Source: Actinoplanes regularis (lineage in GTDB: Bacteria > Actinomycetota > Actinomycetes > Mycobacteriales > Micromonosporaceae). From it: a DNA stretch of 64,000 nt. The translations under genes were made by a program, and so were the position numbers. The stretch spans positions 62,001 through 126,000 of the forward strand of contig NZ_FZNR01000001.1 in assembly GCF_900188005.1 (NCBI RefSeq), in the 5' to 3' direction. The notes beneath the pieces were generated by a model. It had not been told where the DNA came from, ran no database searches, and was given only the letters and a program-made list of their open reading frames with translations. The stretch's first letter is position 1. Each line of letters starts with the position of its first letter. Below, piece after piece: positions 15,305 to 24,279 of the stretch.

Positions 15305-17268
15305 CCGCGCCCAACAGGCCACCGGCGGGCGGCCCGCCGGCCGCCCGGATGATGATGGGAGCCGGCGGACCGCCGGAGAAGCTCCAAGATTTCAAGGGCT
15401 CCACCAAACGCCTCCTCGGCCTGCTCAAGCCGCAGCGGACGCTGGTCGGCCTGGTCCTGCTCTTCGGCGTCGCCTCGGTGTTCCTGTCGGTGCTCGGCCC
15501 GCGTCTGCTCGGCCACGCCACCGACGTGATCTTCAACGGTGTGGTCGGCAAGAAGCTGGGCGGATCATTCCCGCCCGGCACGACCAAGGAGCAGGCCGTC
15601 GAGGCACTGCGCCAGCACGGCGACAACAAGTTCGCCGACCTGCTGGCCGGGATGAACAACGTGATCCCCGGTCAGGGCATCGACTTCGACAAGCTGATGC
15701 GGGTGCTGGCCTGGGTGGTCATCGTCTACCTGTTCGCCTGGGTGTTCGGCGTGTTCCAGGGCCGGATCACCGCGCGGGTGGTGCAGACCGCCGTCTACGA
15801 CCTGCGCAACGAGGTCGAGGCGAAGCTGTCCCGGCTGCCGCTGTCGTACTTCGACAAGCAGCCGCGCGGTGAGGTGCTCAGCCGTGCCACCAACGACACC
15901 GACAACATCGCGCAGACCCTCCAGCAGACGTTCGCGCAGCTGGTCACGGCACTGCTGATGGTCGTCGGCGTACTCGGGATGATGTTCTGGATCTCGCCGC
16001 TGCTGGCGCTGATCGCGCTGGTCACCATCCCGGTCTCGTTCTACCTGACCAAGACGATCGGCAAGCGGGCCCAGCCGCAGTTCGTCGCCCAGTGGAAGAC
16101 CACCGGCCAGCTCAACGGCCACATCGAGGAGATGTTCACCGGGCACTCGCTGGTCAAGGTCTTCGGCCGGCAGCACGAGGCCGGGGAGACGTTCCGCGAA
16201 CACAACGACAAGCTGTACGCGTCCAGCTTCCGCGCCCAGTTCATCTCCGGACTGATCCAGCCGGCCATGATGTTCATCAGCAACGTCAACTACGTGCTGG
16301 TCGCGGTCGTCGGCGCCCTCCGGGTGACATCCGGCTCGCTCTCGCTCGGCGACGTGCAGGCGTTCATCCAGTACAGCCGCCAGTTCAGCCAGCCGCTCAC
16401 CCAGGTCGCCAGCATGGCCAACCTGGTGCAGTCCGGCGTGGCCTCGGCCGAGCGGGTGTTCGCCCTGCTCGACGCGGAGGAGCAGACCCCGGACCCGGCG
16501 CCGCTGGAGATGCCGTCGGTGCAGGGACGGATCGCGTTCGAAAACGTGTCGTTCCGCTACACCCCGGACAAGCCGTTGATCGAGAACCTGTCGCTCGCGG
16601 TCGAGCCGGGACAGACCGTGGCGATCGTCGGGCCGACCGGTGCCGGCAAGACCACGCTGGTCAACCTGCTGATGCGGTTCTACGACGTGACCGGTGGGCG
16701 GATCACCCTGGACGGGGTGGACATCGCCACGATGCCGCGCGAACAGTTGCGCGAGCAGATCGGGATGGTCCTGCAGGACACCTGGCTGTTCGGCGGGACG
16801 ATCGCGGAGAACCTCGCGTACGGGGCCGACCATCACGACCACGCGGCGATCACCCGGGCCTCCGAGGCCGCGCACGTCGACGGGTTCGTCCGGATGCTCC
16901 CCGAGGGCTACGAGACGACGATCGACGAGGAGGGCTCGAACGTCAGCGCCGGTCAGAAGCAGCTGATCACGATCGCGCGGGCGTTCCTGGCCGAGCCGAG
17001 CATCCTGATCCTGGACGAGGCGACCAGCTCGGTCGACACCCGCACCGAGGTGCTGATCCAGCGGGCGATGAGCATGCTACGGACCGGCCGGACCAGCTTC
17101 GTGATCGCACACCGGCTCTCCACCATCCGCGACGCGGACCTGATCCTGGTGATGGAGAACGGGACGATCGTGGAGCAGGGCACGCACGACGAGCTGATCG
17201 CGGCCGAGGGGGCGTACGCCCGCTTGTACTCGGCCCAGTTCGCCCAAGCCGTCGCCGAAGTGGACTGA
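15301..17268 (+). CDS. ABC exporter half-transporter, catalytically competent subunit
   Basis: This 655-residue partner has a longer Pro/Gly-rich N terminus (TAPNRPPAGGPPAARMMMGA) and an extracytoplasmic insertion between helices 1 and 2 (residues about 75-130). The ATPase carries Walker A GPTGAGKTTL, signature VSAGQKQLITIARAF and Walker B ILILDEATSSVD, with the catalytic Glu intact. It starts within an ATGA overlap of the first subunit. Together they give one canonical and one degenerate ATP site, the usual asymmetry of heterodimeric exporters. Confidence 0.93.
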   Translation: MTAPNRPPAGGPPAARMMMGAGGPPEKLQDFKGSTKRLLGLLKPQRTLVGLVLLFGVASVFLSVLGPRLLGHATDVIFNGVVGKKLGGSFPPGTTKEQAVEALRQHGDNKFADLLAGMNNVIPGQGIDFDKLMRVLAWVVIVYLFAWVFGVFQGRITARVVQTAVYDLRNEVEAKLSRLPLSYFDKQPRGEVLSRATNDTDNIAQTLQQTFAQLVTALLMVVGVLGMMFWISPLLALIALVTIPVSFYLTKTIGKRAQPQFVAQWKTTGQLNGHIEEMFTGHSLVKVFGRQHEAGETFREHNDKLYASSFRAQFISGLIQPAMMFISNVNYVLVAVVGALRVTSGSLSLGDVQAFIQYSRQFSQPLTQVASMANLVQSGVASAERVFALLDAEEQTPDPAPLEMPSVQGRIAFENVSFRYTPDKPLIENLSLAVEPGQTVAIVGPTGAGKTTLVNLLMRFYDVTGGRITLDGVDIATMPREQLREQIGMVLQDTWLFGGTIAENLAYGADHHDHAAITRASEAAHVDGFVRMLPEGYETTIDEEGSNVSAGQKQLITIARAFLAEPSILILDEATSSVDTRTEVLIQRAMSMLRTGRTSFVIAHRLSTIRDADLILVMENGTIVEQGTHDELIAAEGAYARLYSAQFAQAVAEVD

Positions 17269-17275
17269 ACATGGA

Positions 17276-17303
17276 ACGGGGGCGGCCGGATGGCCGCCCC
17301 CGT
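17276..17303. terminator. Bidirectional hairpin terminator
   Basis: A perfect 12-bp GC stem (ACGGGGGCGGCC / GGCCGCCCCCGT) with a GGAT loop lies in the 53-bp gap between the exporter operon and the convergent Calx-beta gene. No long T run follows, which is normal in high-GC actinobacteria. Confidence 0.75.
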
Positions 17304-17321
17304 CTCATTGGTGCAACTTGC

Positions 17322-19844
17322 TTACTTCACGGTGATCTTCTTCGTGGCCGAGGTGCCGAACAGGATGCCCCTCGCGCTGTTGCCGTAGACCGAGGCCCGC
17401 AGAGTCAGCGTGCTGGCCGTGGTCGTGATGGACTTCGCGTAGCTGCCGTTGGTGCCCAGCTTCCCCGTGTACAGGGTCTTCCAGGCGCCGCCGACGAGGC
17501 TCTGCACCGCCACCGTGGAGCCGGCGGCCTTCGGGTCACCCGTGACCGTGATCGAGACCTTGTCCTTGCTCGGCGAAGTGGCCGTCAGGGTCGGCTTCTG
17601 CTGAACCTTGACCGTCACGTCCTTCGAGTAGGTCTCGCCGACCGAGGTGTGCAGGACGAAGCCGCGGCTCAGGGCCAAGGAGAACGAGTAGTTGCCGTTG
17701 GCGTCGCTCGTGGTCTCCCTGAGCTTGCTGAAGCTGGTGCTGCCCATCGCCTTGCCCCACAGCGTGACCGCGGAGCTCGCGGTGGCCTTACCGGCGAACT
17801 TAACCGTGGCAACACCCACCGTCGTGGTGGGAACCGCCGTGAGAGTGGGCTTGATCGGCACGGCGGTGCCCTCGATCGTCACGACACCCTCGGTGACCGT
17901 GCCGGTGTTGCCGAAACCGGTGCCCGACACGACGATCGACTCGGACGGCTCGGCCTCGCTGTCCTCCGTCAGCTTGATGCTCGCTACCGGAATGACCGTT
18001 CCGGACGGGGTTCCCGGCGCGATGATGACCTCTTTGGAGCCAGGGTTGGTGAAGTCGCCGGTGTCGGCTGCGCGGTTGCCACCAGCGGCCTTGCCCGCGA
18101 AACTGATGGTCAGCCTCGTCTCCGCCTGCGCGGTGCCGGTGACGGTGCCGGTGACGGCGACCGTGTCGCCTTCCTTGCCGGTGGCGCTGTCGATCTGCAG
18201 ATTCGGCGCCTTGTCATCGTTGTCGAGCGTCAGAACGGCCGCGTCGGTACCCGGCGCGGTCAGCCAGCCGGCATCTCCGCTGGCCGGCGTCGCGGTCAGG
18301 TTGACGGTCTCGTTGGTCTCGAACATCGTGTCGCCGTTGACGAGGACCGCGACATAACCGCTGCTCTGCTCCGGCAGGATTGTGGCCGTCGCGTTGAGCA
18401 GGCTGTAGTCGTAGCCGCCGATGACAAGAAGCGGGTCCGCGATCGTGGCCGAGGTCGACGCAGCGGTTCCGGTGCCCGCGTCGACGATGTCGAACGTGAT
18501 GGGCTGGTCGCTGGAGCCCTGGAGTTTGATCGGCAGAAGGACCGGGTTCGCGTCGTCGCCCTCCTTCACCGCCAGGTCACCGAAGCTCGCGGTCGGCGCT
18601 GCGTCGTCGTCGGTGATCGTGATCGCCGTTTCCGGGCTGCCCAGCGTCGGAGTGATCGCGCCGACGACACCCGACGGCACGATGTTGAAGACCTCACCGT
18701 CGGCGGGTCCGACCCGCGGGTCCGGCCCCTCGTCGATGGTGTCGCCGATGATGTCGACGGTGAAAGTCTGCTTCGTGCTGTCCGCCGGGAAGGTCAGACT
18801 GCCGTGGGCCGCCAGATAGTCCCTACCCTCGATCGCGAACCCGGGGCCGACACCCGCTGGCGCCGTTCTCCAGTCCACCTTGAGAGGGAGACCGGCGGCC
18901 ACGTCCAGTGAGGCGGTGAACTCCTGCGCCTTCTGGCCTGAATTGCCTTCTGCCACGGCAGTCGGGGCGAACGTCACGGTCGGAGCGACTTGGCTCGCGG
19001 GATCAGCGATCGTGCTGGTCACCTTGCTGGGCGTCCCAAGCACCGCGTTCGTCGGGCTGGCGAGCTCAATCGCGTAGTCCTCGAAGCCCTCGAAGGTCGA
19101 ATCGTCGGCAGTCGGGATGGTGATCGTCCCCGAGGGGCCCCCTGCCAGGATGGTGACTGTCCGGCTGCCCGGGTAGGTGAAGTCCTTGCCGGCCGTGGCC
19201 GTACCGTGGCCTGACACCACGGTCGGATCCACGGAATTCCACTGCACGGTGATCGGCAGTTCCGAGAGGACGTCCGGGGTGATCGTGAACGTGGCGTCGT
19301 CGCCCTCCTCGGTGGAGCCGGGGCCGGAGAGCGTCAGTTTGGGCGTCTTCTGCGCATCCTCGATGTTGACGACAGTGAGCACGGGTGCGGCGCCGGTCAG
19401 GGCGCCGGTGACGTTGAAGGACTCGGAGTCCAACTGGTCCTTCACGCCATCGTTCATGATCCCGATCTCGGCGCTGCCCGTGAGGGTATTGGCCGGGATG
19501 GTGATGGCGACGGGGGTGGTAGTCGTCGACACGTAGTCGACGTCCGGGGTCGCGGTGCCGCCGCCAGTGGTGAGATCAATGGTCGTCGGTGTGGCGGAGG
19601 TCTCGCTCAGGGTGGCCGTAATCGTGACCTTCGCACCGGCCTTCTCCACCACCGGGTTCGGCGTTGCGGCCAGTGTGTACGACGCGGCGGTGACCGCTGC
19701 GGCGGGCGACGCGATAAAGGTCACCGGAACCAGGCCGATGACGCCGGCGAGGGCCGCTGAGACGGCCGTTCGCAAGGGCTTCGGGCCACGCAGCATGAAC
19801 GGAACCGAGCCGCTCTTGGCTGCATGGGCTTGTCGATAGCGCAT
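17322..19844 (-). CDS. Secreted Calx-beta repeat protein
   Basis: The 840-residue exported protein starts at the ATG at 19844, preceded by AAGGAGAAAG. A long Sec signal (RTAVSAALAGVIGLVPVTFIASPAAAVTA) leads to five Calx-beta-like modules at roughly 50-145, 160-255, 260-375, 380-490 and 500-600. They are recognisable by the EGD/EG opening, G-T-A-T, D-x-Y and late E-x-x-E motifs. Two further beta-rich segments with PTLTAVPTTTVG and QKPTLTATSPSK form the C terminus. There is no LPxTG or other cell-wall anchor. Calx-beta modules bind calcium and occur in adhesins and matrix proteins. The leader carries a c-di-GMP-I riboswitch, so production probably follows the motile/sessile second messenger. 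Confidence 0.9.
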   Translation of the reverse strand: MRYRQAHAAKSGSVPFMLRGPKPLRTAVSAALAGVIGLVPVTFIASPAAAVTAASYTLAATPNPVVEKAGAKVTITATLSETSATPTTIDLTTGGGTATPDVDYVSTTTTPVAITIPANTLTGSAEIGIMNDGVKDQLDSESFNVTGALTGAAPVLTVVNIEDAQKTPKLTLSGPGSTEEGDDATFTITPDVLSELPITVQWNSVDPTVVSGHGTATAGKDFTYPGSRTVTILAGGPSGTITIPTADDSTFEGFEDYAIELASPTNAVLGTPSKVTSTIADPASQVAPTVTFAPTAVAEGNSGQKAQEFTASLDVAAGLPLKVDWRTAPAGVGPGFAIEGRDYLAAHGSLTFPADSTKQTFTVDIIGDTIDEGPDPRVGPADGEVFNIVPSGVVGAITPTLGSPETAITITDDDAAPTASFGDLAVKEGDDANPVLLPIKLQGSSDQPITFDIVDAGTGTAASTSATIADPLLVIGGYDYSLLNATATILPEQSSGYVAVLVNGDTMFETNETVNLTATPASGDAGWLTAPGTDAAVLTLDNDDKAPNLQIDSATGKEGDTVAVTGTVTGTAQAETRLTISFAGKAAGGNRAADTGDFTNPGSKEVIIAPGTPSGTVIPVASIKLTEDSEAEPSESIVVSGTGFGNTGTVTEGVVTIEGTAVPIKPTLTAVPTTTVGVATVKFAGKATASSAVTLWGKAMGSTSFSKLRETTSDANGNYSFSLALSRGFVLHTSVGETYSKDVTVKVQQKPTLTATSPSKDKVSITVTGDPKAAGSTVAVQSLVGGAWKTLYTGKLGTNGSYAKSITTTASTLTLRASVYGNSARGILFGTSATKKITVK

Positions 19845-19858
19845 GTGTTTCTTTCTCC

Positions 19859-19940
19859 TTCGGCGGCTGGGCAACCTCCGACGGGAGGCCCCTGGCTTTG
19901 CGTCCTCGCCACTCGACGAGGTTGCCTGTTCGGGTACCGC
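19859..19940 (-). promoter_or_regulatory. Cyclic-di-GMP-I (GEMM) riboswitch
   Basis: On the minus strand the leader contains ACAGGCAACC, a 7-bp hairpin (CCTCGTC/GGCGAGG), the hallmark linker GGACGCAAAGCCA, and a second hairpin built from GGGGCCTCC and GGAGGTTGCCC. This is the order and spacing of GEMM-I aptamers. The P2 loop is GAGT, not the common GNRA tetraloop. The aptamer ends immediately before AAGGAG of the Calx-beta gene, so it may act on translation. Confidence 0.85.
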
Positions 19941-19945
19941 ACCTT

Positions 19946-20283
19946 GAGGCGGTCGGGGCATCGGTTGAAACCGGCCCTCAGCAGCGCAAACGCGGACTGA
20001 CAAGCCGCGTGAGGCGGAGCCATCCGTAATCTAACCGGCATATCGGACCCATCTCGGCGGAACGCCTTTTCCCGACGAAGAAACTTCACATTCCGATGGC
20101 ATCCGGCGCACAGGAGGCGCGTGATCGTACCGGCTATAAATGGGTTGAACAGGAAAAACGCGAAACTCCTACATCGAGCATCCGTAGTTCCCTGTTGGCC
20201 GAAACTGCACCGGCCGGACACCTCCCCGTCGCCATCGACTGATGCCCTGAGTCCGATCACCACATTTCAGGGAGTGCGCAAAG
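19946..20283. other. Divergent intergenic region between the riboswitch and phosphatase gene
   Basis: About 340 bp separate the aptamer from the alkaline phosphatase start. The middle is less GC-rich than its surroundings and includes GGCTATAAATGGG (20132-20144) and a TTGAAC, so both promoters probably lie here. I see no PHO-box-like direct repeats and no small reading frame I can support. Confidence 0.5.
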
Positions 20284-21630
20284 ATGAATATCAGAGGACG
20301 CGCGACCTTCGCGGCCGCCGCCGTCGCGGTCGTCGCCATCCCGTCGATGGCGATGGCCGGCGATTCGCACCAGGACAGGACCTGGGCCGCCGAGCGGGCC
20401 ATCCAGGGCGGCACCGCCCGCAACGTCATCCTGCTCATCGGTGACGGTATGGGCGACAGCGAGATCACCATCGCCCGCAACTACCAGGTCGGCGCGAACG
20501 GCCGGCTGGCGATGGACACGTTCCCGCTGACCGGTGCGTACACCACCTACGCGGTGCAGAAGGAGAACCCGTCGCTGCCGGAGTACGTGACCGACTCGGC
20601 CGCTTCCGGGACCGGCTGGGCGACCGGCTACAAGACCTACAACGGCGCGATCTCGGTGCTGCCCGACGGCAAGCCGGTCCCGAGCATTCTGGAGCTGGCG
20701 AAGAAGGCCGGTTACCGGACCGGTGACGTGACCACCGCGGAGCTGCAGGACGCCACCCCGGCCGTGCTCGGCTCGCACGTGGTGGACCGCGGCTGCAAGG
20801 GCCCGCAGTCGATGACCGCGTGCGCCGTCAACGACAAGGTCAACGGTGGCGCCGGCTCGATCGCCGAGCAGCTCGTGCAGACCCGGCCGGACGTTCTGCT
20901 GGGCGGCGGCAAGCAGTACTTCGACCAGGTCGTGCAGGCCGGCCCGGACAAGGGCAAGACCGTGACCGACCAGGCGAAGGCGGCCGGCTACCAGGTCGTC
21001 ACCGACGCCGACGGGCTGGCCAAGGCGTCCTCCGGCGCGCCGATCCTGGGCGCCTTCGCGAAGAACAACCTGGACGTCGAGTGGGTCGGCCCGACCCCGA
21101 CCCGGACCGGCACCGCCCCGACGAAGTGCGCCACCAACACCGCCCGTACCGCGACCCAGCCGCACCTGGCCGACATGACCACCAAGGCGCTGGACGTGCT
21201 GGACAGGCAGACCCGGCACAGCTGGAAGGGCTTCTTCCTGCAGATCGAGGGCGCCTCGATCGACAAGCAGGACCACGCCGCGAACCCGTGCGGCCAGATC
21301 GGTGAGACGGTCGCCTTCGACGCCGCGATCAAGAAAGCGCTCGACTACCAGAAGTCGCATCGCGACACTCTGGTCGTCGTCACCGCCGACCACGGCCACA
21401 CCAGCCAGATCGTCGAGGAGGCCACGCTCGGTTACACCGCCACGCTGATCACGCACGACAACGCGAACATGACGATCAGCTACGCGACCGCCGAGATCAC
21501 CGGCTCGCAGCAGCACACCGGCACCCAGGTGCGGATCGCCGCCGGCGGCCCGCAGGCCGCCAACGTGCTCGGCGTGACCAACCAGACCGATCTCTTCCAC
21601 ACGATGAAGCGGGCCCTCGGCATCCGCTGA
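20284..21630 (+). CDS. Secreted alkaline phosphatase (PhoA-type)
   Basis: The 448-residue exported enzyme has a signal peptide (ATFAAAAVAVVAIPSMAMA). The active-site landmarks of classical alkaline phosphatases are present: VILLIGDGMGDSE (metal Asp), VTDSAASGTGWATG (Ser nucleophile), QIEGASIDKQDHA (Glu/Asp/His zinc and magnesium ligands), VVTADHGHT (Asp-His) and a late QQHTGTQV His. It hydrolyses phosphomonoesters outside the cell to release phosphate. CAGGGAG precedes the ATG. Phosphate regulation is likely by family but no operator was recognised. Confidence 0.93.
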   Translation: MNIRGRATFAAAAVAVVAIPSMAMAGDSHQDRTWAAERAIQGGTARNVILLIGDGMGDSEITIARNYQVGANGRLAMDTFPLTGAYTTYAVQKENPSLPEYVTDSAASGTGWATGYKTYNGAISVLPDGKPVPSILELAKKAGYRTGDVTTAELQDATPAVLGSHVVDRGCKGPQSMTACAVNDKVNGGAGSIAEQLVQTRPDVLLGGGKQYFDQVVQAGPDKGKTVTDQAKAAGYQVVTDADGLAKASSGAPILGAFAKNNLDVEWVGPTPTRTGTAPTKCATNTARTATQPHLADMTTKALDVLDRQTRHSWKGFFLQIEGASIDKQDHAANPCGQIGETVAFDAAIKKALDYQKSHRDTLVVVTADHGHTSQIVEEATLGYTATLITHDNANMTISYATAEITGSQQHTGTQVRIAAGGPQAANVLGVTNQTDLFHTMKRALGIR

Positions 21631-21645
21631 TCGAGAACCACGCGC

Positions 21646-21675
21646 GGGCCGGGGCCGATTCATCGGCTCCGGCCC
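21646..21675. terminator. Hairpin terminator after the phosphatase gene
   Basis: GGGCCGG and GGCCGAT pair with ATCGGC and TCCGGCCC, giving an interrupted GC-rich stem 15 bp after the phosphatase stop, followed by ATTCCTTGTT. The convergent response-regulator gene ends at 21744 and may share it. Confidence 0.65.
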
Positions 21676-21743
21676 ATTCCTTGTTACGACCGATGGAGTC
21701 CCGCTTGCGGGCTACGAGCCGAGTACCGTGCCGATCCCGCGGT

Positions 21744-22361
21744 CTACAGCAGGCCGTGGCGCATCGCGGTGGTGACCGCGGCGGTCCGGTCGGCGACGTC
21801 CAGCTTGTTGAAGACACGCAGCAGATGCGTCTTCACAGTCGCCTCGGAGATGAACAGGCGCTTGCCGATCTCCGCGTTCGTCAGACCGGCCGCGACCAGC
21901 TTCAGCACCTCGGTCTCGCGCGCGGACAACGCGGGTGGGGCAGGACTGCGCACCTGCCGGACCAGGGTGGACGCGACGCTCGGCGCGAGCACCGTCTCGC
22001 CCCGGGCGGCCGCGCGTACCGCGTCCGCCAACTCGGCCGGTGACGCGTCCTTGAGCAGGTATCCGCTGGCCCCGGCCTCGATCGCGCGCAGGATGTCGCG
22101 GTCCGACTCATAAGTGGTCAGCACCATCACCTTGATGTCCCGGTTCCCGGCGAGGATCCGGCCGGTCGCCTCCACCCCGTCGGCGCCGGGCATCCGCAGA
22201 TCCATCAGCACCAGGTCGGGACGCTCGCGGAGGGCGATCTCGGCCCCCTCGGCGCCGTCCGAGGCCTCGCCGATGACGGTCAGGTCCGGTTCGGCGTCGA
22301 GCATGCCGCGCAGACCCATCCGTACGACCGGGTGATCGTCGACGAGAAGAATGCGGATCAC
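21744..22361 (-). CDS. NarL/LuxR-type response regulator
   Basis: The 205-residue regulator has a receiver with D8/D9 and phospho-acceptor D54 (LVLMDLRMPGADG), T in VLTTYESD and K in YLLKDAS. The C-terminal LuxR helix-turn-helix is SARETEVLKLVAAGLTNAEIGKRLFISEATVKTHL. It overlaps the histidine kinase gene by 4 bp and is last of a four-gene operon with an ABC-2 transporter. It probably activates that operon when the kinase senses envelope stress or the transporter substrate (inference from similar LiaRS/DesKR-type modules). Confidence 0.92.
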   Translation of the reverse strand: MIRILLVDDHPVVRMGLRGMLDAEPDLTVIGEASDGAEGAEIALRERPDLVLMDLRMPGADGVEATGRILAGNRDIKVMVLTTYESDRDILRAIEAGASGYLLKDASPAELADAVRAAARGETVLAPSVASTLVRQVRSPAPPALSARETEVLKLVAAGLTNAEIGKRLFISEATVKTHLLRVFNKLDVADRTAAVTTAMRHGLL

Positions 22362-23497
22362 GCGGGGACCTCCAGCTCGATCGTCGTACCCGTGTCCGGG
22401 TCGCTGTGCACCGTCAGGGTGCCGCCCACCTGCTCGGCCCGCTTACGCATCCCGGGCAGGCCGAACCCGCCGGTCACCGCCGCGTCGAAGCCACACCCGT
22501 CGTCGCGGACCACCACCCGCACCGACTCCGGCGCGTAGGCGAGCAGCACCGCGACCTCGTTCGCCCCGGCATGCCGGCGCACGTTGGTCAACGCCTCCTG
22601 GGTCGCCCGCAGCAGCACCACCTCGGTGGCAGTGGGCAGGTCACGGGGCTCACCGGTGCTCCGGAACCCGGCCGGGACACCGGTCTCCTCGGTGAAGCGG
22701 GACGCTTGACGGCGTACCGAGTCAAGCAGTCCGGAGTCCAGAGCGGACGGTGCGAGGGCGGCGACGATGGCCCGGGACTCCGCCAGATTCTCTTTCGCGG
22801 TACGGACCGCGAGCGCGAGGCGCTCGTCGCGGAGCTCCGGATCGGCCGCCTGGATCAGCGTGATGATGCTGGTGAAGCCCTGTGCCAGGGTGTCGTGGAT
22901 CTCGCCGGCCAGCCGGGTCCGCTCGGCGGTCACGCCGGCCTCGTGGGAGAGCCGGGCCACCTCGGCCCGGCTCGCCTCGAGCTGCGCGATCAGGTTGGCG
23001 CGCTCGGTGCTCTGCTCGAGCACCCGGATGATCCACAGGCCGAGCCAGATCCCGGAAGACGCGGACACCGCGGCGATCACCAGATCGGCCCGCAGGTCGC
23101 CGGAGTCCGTGGCCAGGTCGATCGCCAACGGCACCGTATTGACCAGCAACACGGCGCCGACCGCGAGGCCGGTCGGCGCCATCTGGAAGATCATCGGGGT
23201 GACCGCGAACATCAGCCAGGTCGCCACCGGCATCGCGGCGATCGCCACCGCGAAGATGACGATCTGGACGAACAGGACGACGACCGCCGCGACGCTGTCA
23301 CCGGGCCGCCGGATCAGCCGTCGCCCGGCCGCGACGTGCAGGACGGTCATCCCGGCCAGCGCGGCGAGCGCGACCACCCGGCGGGCCGGCGGGCCGTCCG
23401 CGACGGTGATCGCGACCGCGACGACGGCCGCGATCACCGCGTAGAAGGCGTCCCACCAGTGCGGGTAACCGCTGTGGACGGCCTCCGACTCGTTCAT
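22358..23497 (-). CDS. HisKA_3-type sensor histidine kinase
   Basis: The 379-residue kinase has about six membrane helices (residues 15-165), a short coiled linker, the HisKA_3 phospho-acceptor ERTRLAGEIHDTLAQGFTSI, and an ATPase with ALTNVRRHAGANEVAV (N box), RVVVRDDGCGFD and GGFGLPGMRKRAEQVGG. I chose the ATG at 23497, preceded by AAAGGGA. Its first bases overlap the permease stop, and it overlaps the response regulator by 4 bp. It lacks a large outer sensor loop, so it probably senses within the membrane or through the adjacent transporter. Confidence 0.92.
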   Translation of the reverse strand: MNESEAVHSGYPHWWDAFYAVIAAVVAVAITVADGPPARRVVALAALAGMTVLHVAAGRRLIRRPGDSVAAVVVLFVQIVIFAVAIAAMPVATWLMFAVTPMIFQMAPTGLAVGAVLLVNTVPLAIDLATDSGDLRADLVIAAVSASSGIWLGLWIIRVLEQSTERANLIAQLEASRAEVARLSHEAGVTAERTRLAGEIHDTLAQGFTSIITLIQAADPELRDERLALAVRTAKENLAESRAIVAALAPSALDSGLLDSVRRQASRFTEETGVPAGFRSTGEPRDLPTATEVVLLRATQEALTNVRRHAGANEVAVLLAYAPESVRVVVRDDGCGFDAAVTGGFGLPGMRKRAEQVGGTLTVHSDPDTGTTIELEVPA

Positions 23498-24279
23498 CGG
23501 TCCCTTTCGCTCCACCGGAAGGTCGTCAGGCACAGCACCAATCCGATCACACACCACGCGCCGAGCACCAACGCCGTCCGGCCCAGCTCCCAGGAACCGG
23601 CCGCTTCCAGGGACTTCATGCCGTCCGGGAGGAAGACGTAGCGGAAGCCCTGGGCCATCCACTTGATCGGGAAGAACGAGGCGACCGTGATCAGCCAGCT
23701 GGGCAGCTGGGTGATCGGGTGAATGAAGACGCCCGAGATGAACTGGAGCACCACCACCGGCACGTTCAGGATCGCGCCGGCGTTGCGGGCATGCTTGACG
23801 ATGCCGCTGACCGCGATGCCGAGCAGCGTGCAGGCGACCACCGAGAGCACGAAGAGCCAGGAGAAGGTGAGCCAGTGGCTCGCGTCCGGCAGCGGCATGT
23901 CGTAGACCAGCACCCCGACCAGGATCAGCAGGGCCGCCTCGGCCACCGCGAGGACCAGGACCAGGAGCAACTTCCCGATGAGGTACGACATGATCGGCAG
24001 CGGCGTACCGCGCAGGCGCTTGAGCGTCCCGTCCTCCCGGTCCAGCGCCAGCCCCGCGCCCATGGTCACGAACCCGGTGGTGAGGATGCCGTAGGCGAGC
24101 ATGCTGGCCGCGTAGACCTGGCTGGCACTGACCCCGGGCTGATCGTAGGAGTCGCCGAAGATGGTCCCGAACAGCAGCAGGAGCAGCGCCGGGAAGAGGA
24201 AGGTGAAGATCACCGAGGTGCGGTCCCGGAGAAACTGCAAGATCTCCACGTGGCCCCGGCTCAGGCTCATCGAGGTCAT
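23494..24279 (-). CDS. ABC-2 type transporter permease
   Basis: The 261-residue protein has six predicted membrane helices (VIFTFLFPALLLLLFGTIFG, AYGILTTGFVTMGAG, LLLVLVLAVAEAALLILVGV, LFVLSVVACTLLGIAVSGI, and so on) and the ABC-2 motif region DREDGTLKRLRGTPLP between helices 2 and 3. It pairs with the ATPase encoded just upstream (4-bp overlap) and is followed by the two-component genes (4-bp overlap). Confidence 0.9.
   Translation of the reverse strand: MTSMSLSRGHVEILQFLRDRTSVIFTFLFPALLLLLFGTIFGDSYDQPGVSASQVYAASMLAYGILTTGFVTMGAGLALDREDGTLKRLRGTPLPIMSYLIGKLLLVLVLAVAEAALLILVGVLVYDMPLPDASHWLTFSWLFVLSVVACTLLGIAVSGIVKHARNAGAILNVPVVVLQFISGVFIHPITQLPSWLITVASFFPIKWMAQGFRYVFLPDGMKSLEAAGSWELGRTALVLGAWCVIGLVLCLTTFRWSERDR

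Noticed and set aside
16092..18911. 939-codon plus-strand frame crossing from the ABC exporter into the Calx-beta gene
   Set aside because: It is out of frame with the ABC gene and antisense to the Calx-beta gene, and it passes through the terminator hairpin. No homology is visible.
20014..20283. PHO box upstream of the alkaline phosphatase
   Set aside because: No pair of GTTCACC-like direct repeats could be found; only ordinary promoter-like sequence was seen.
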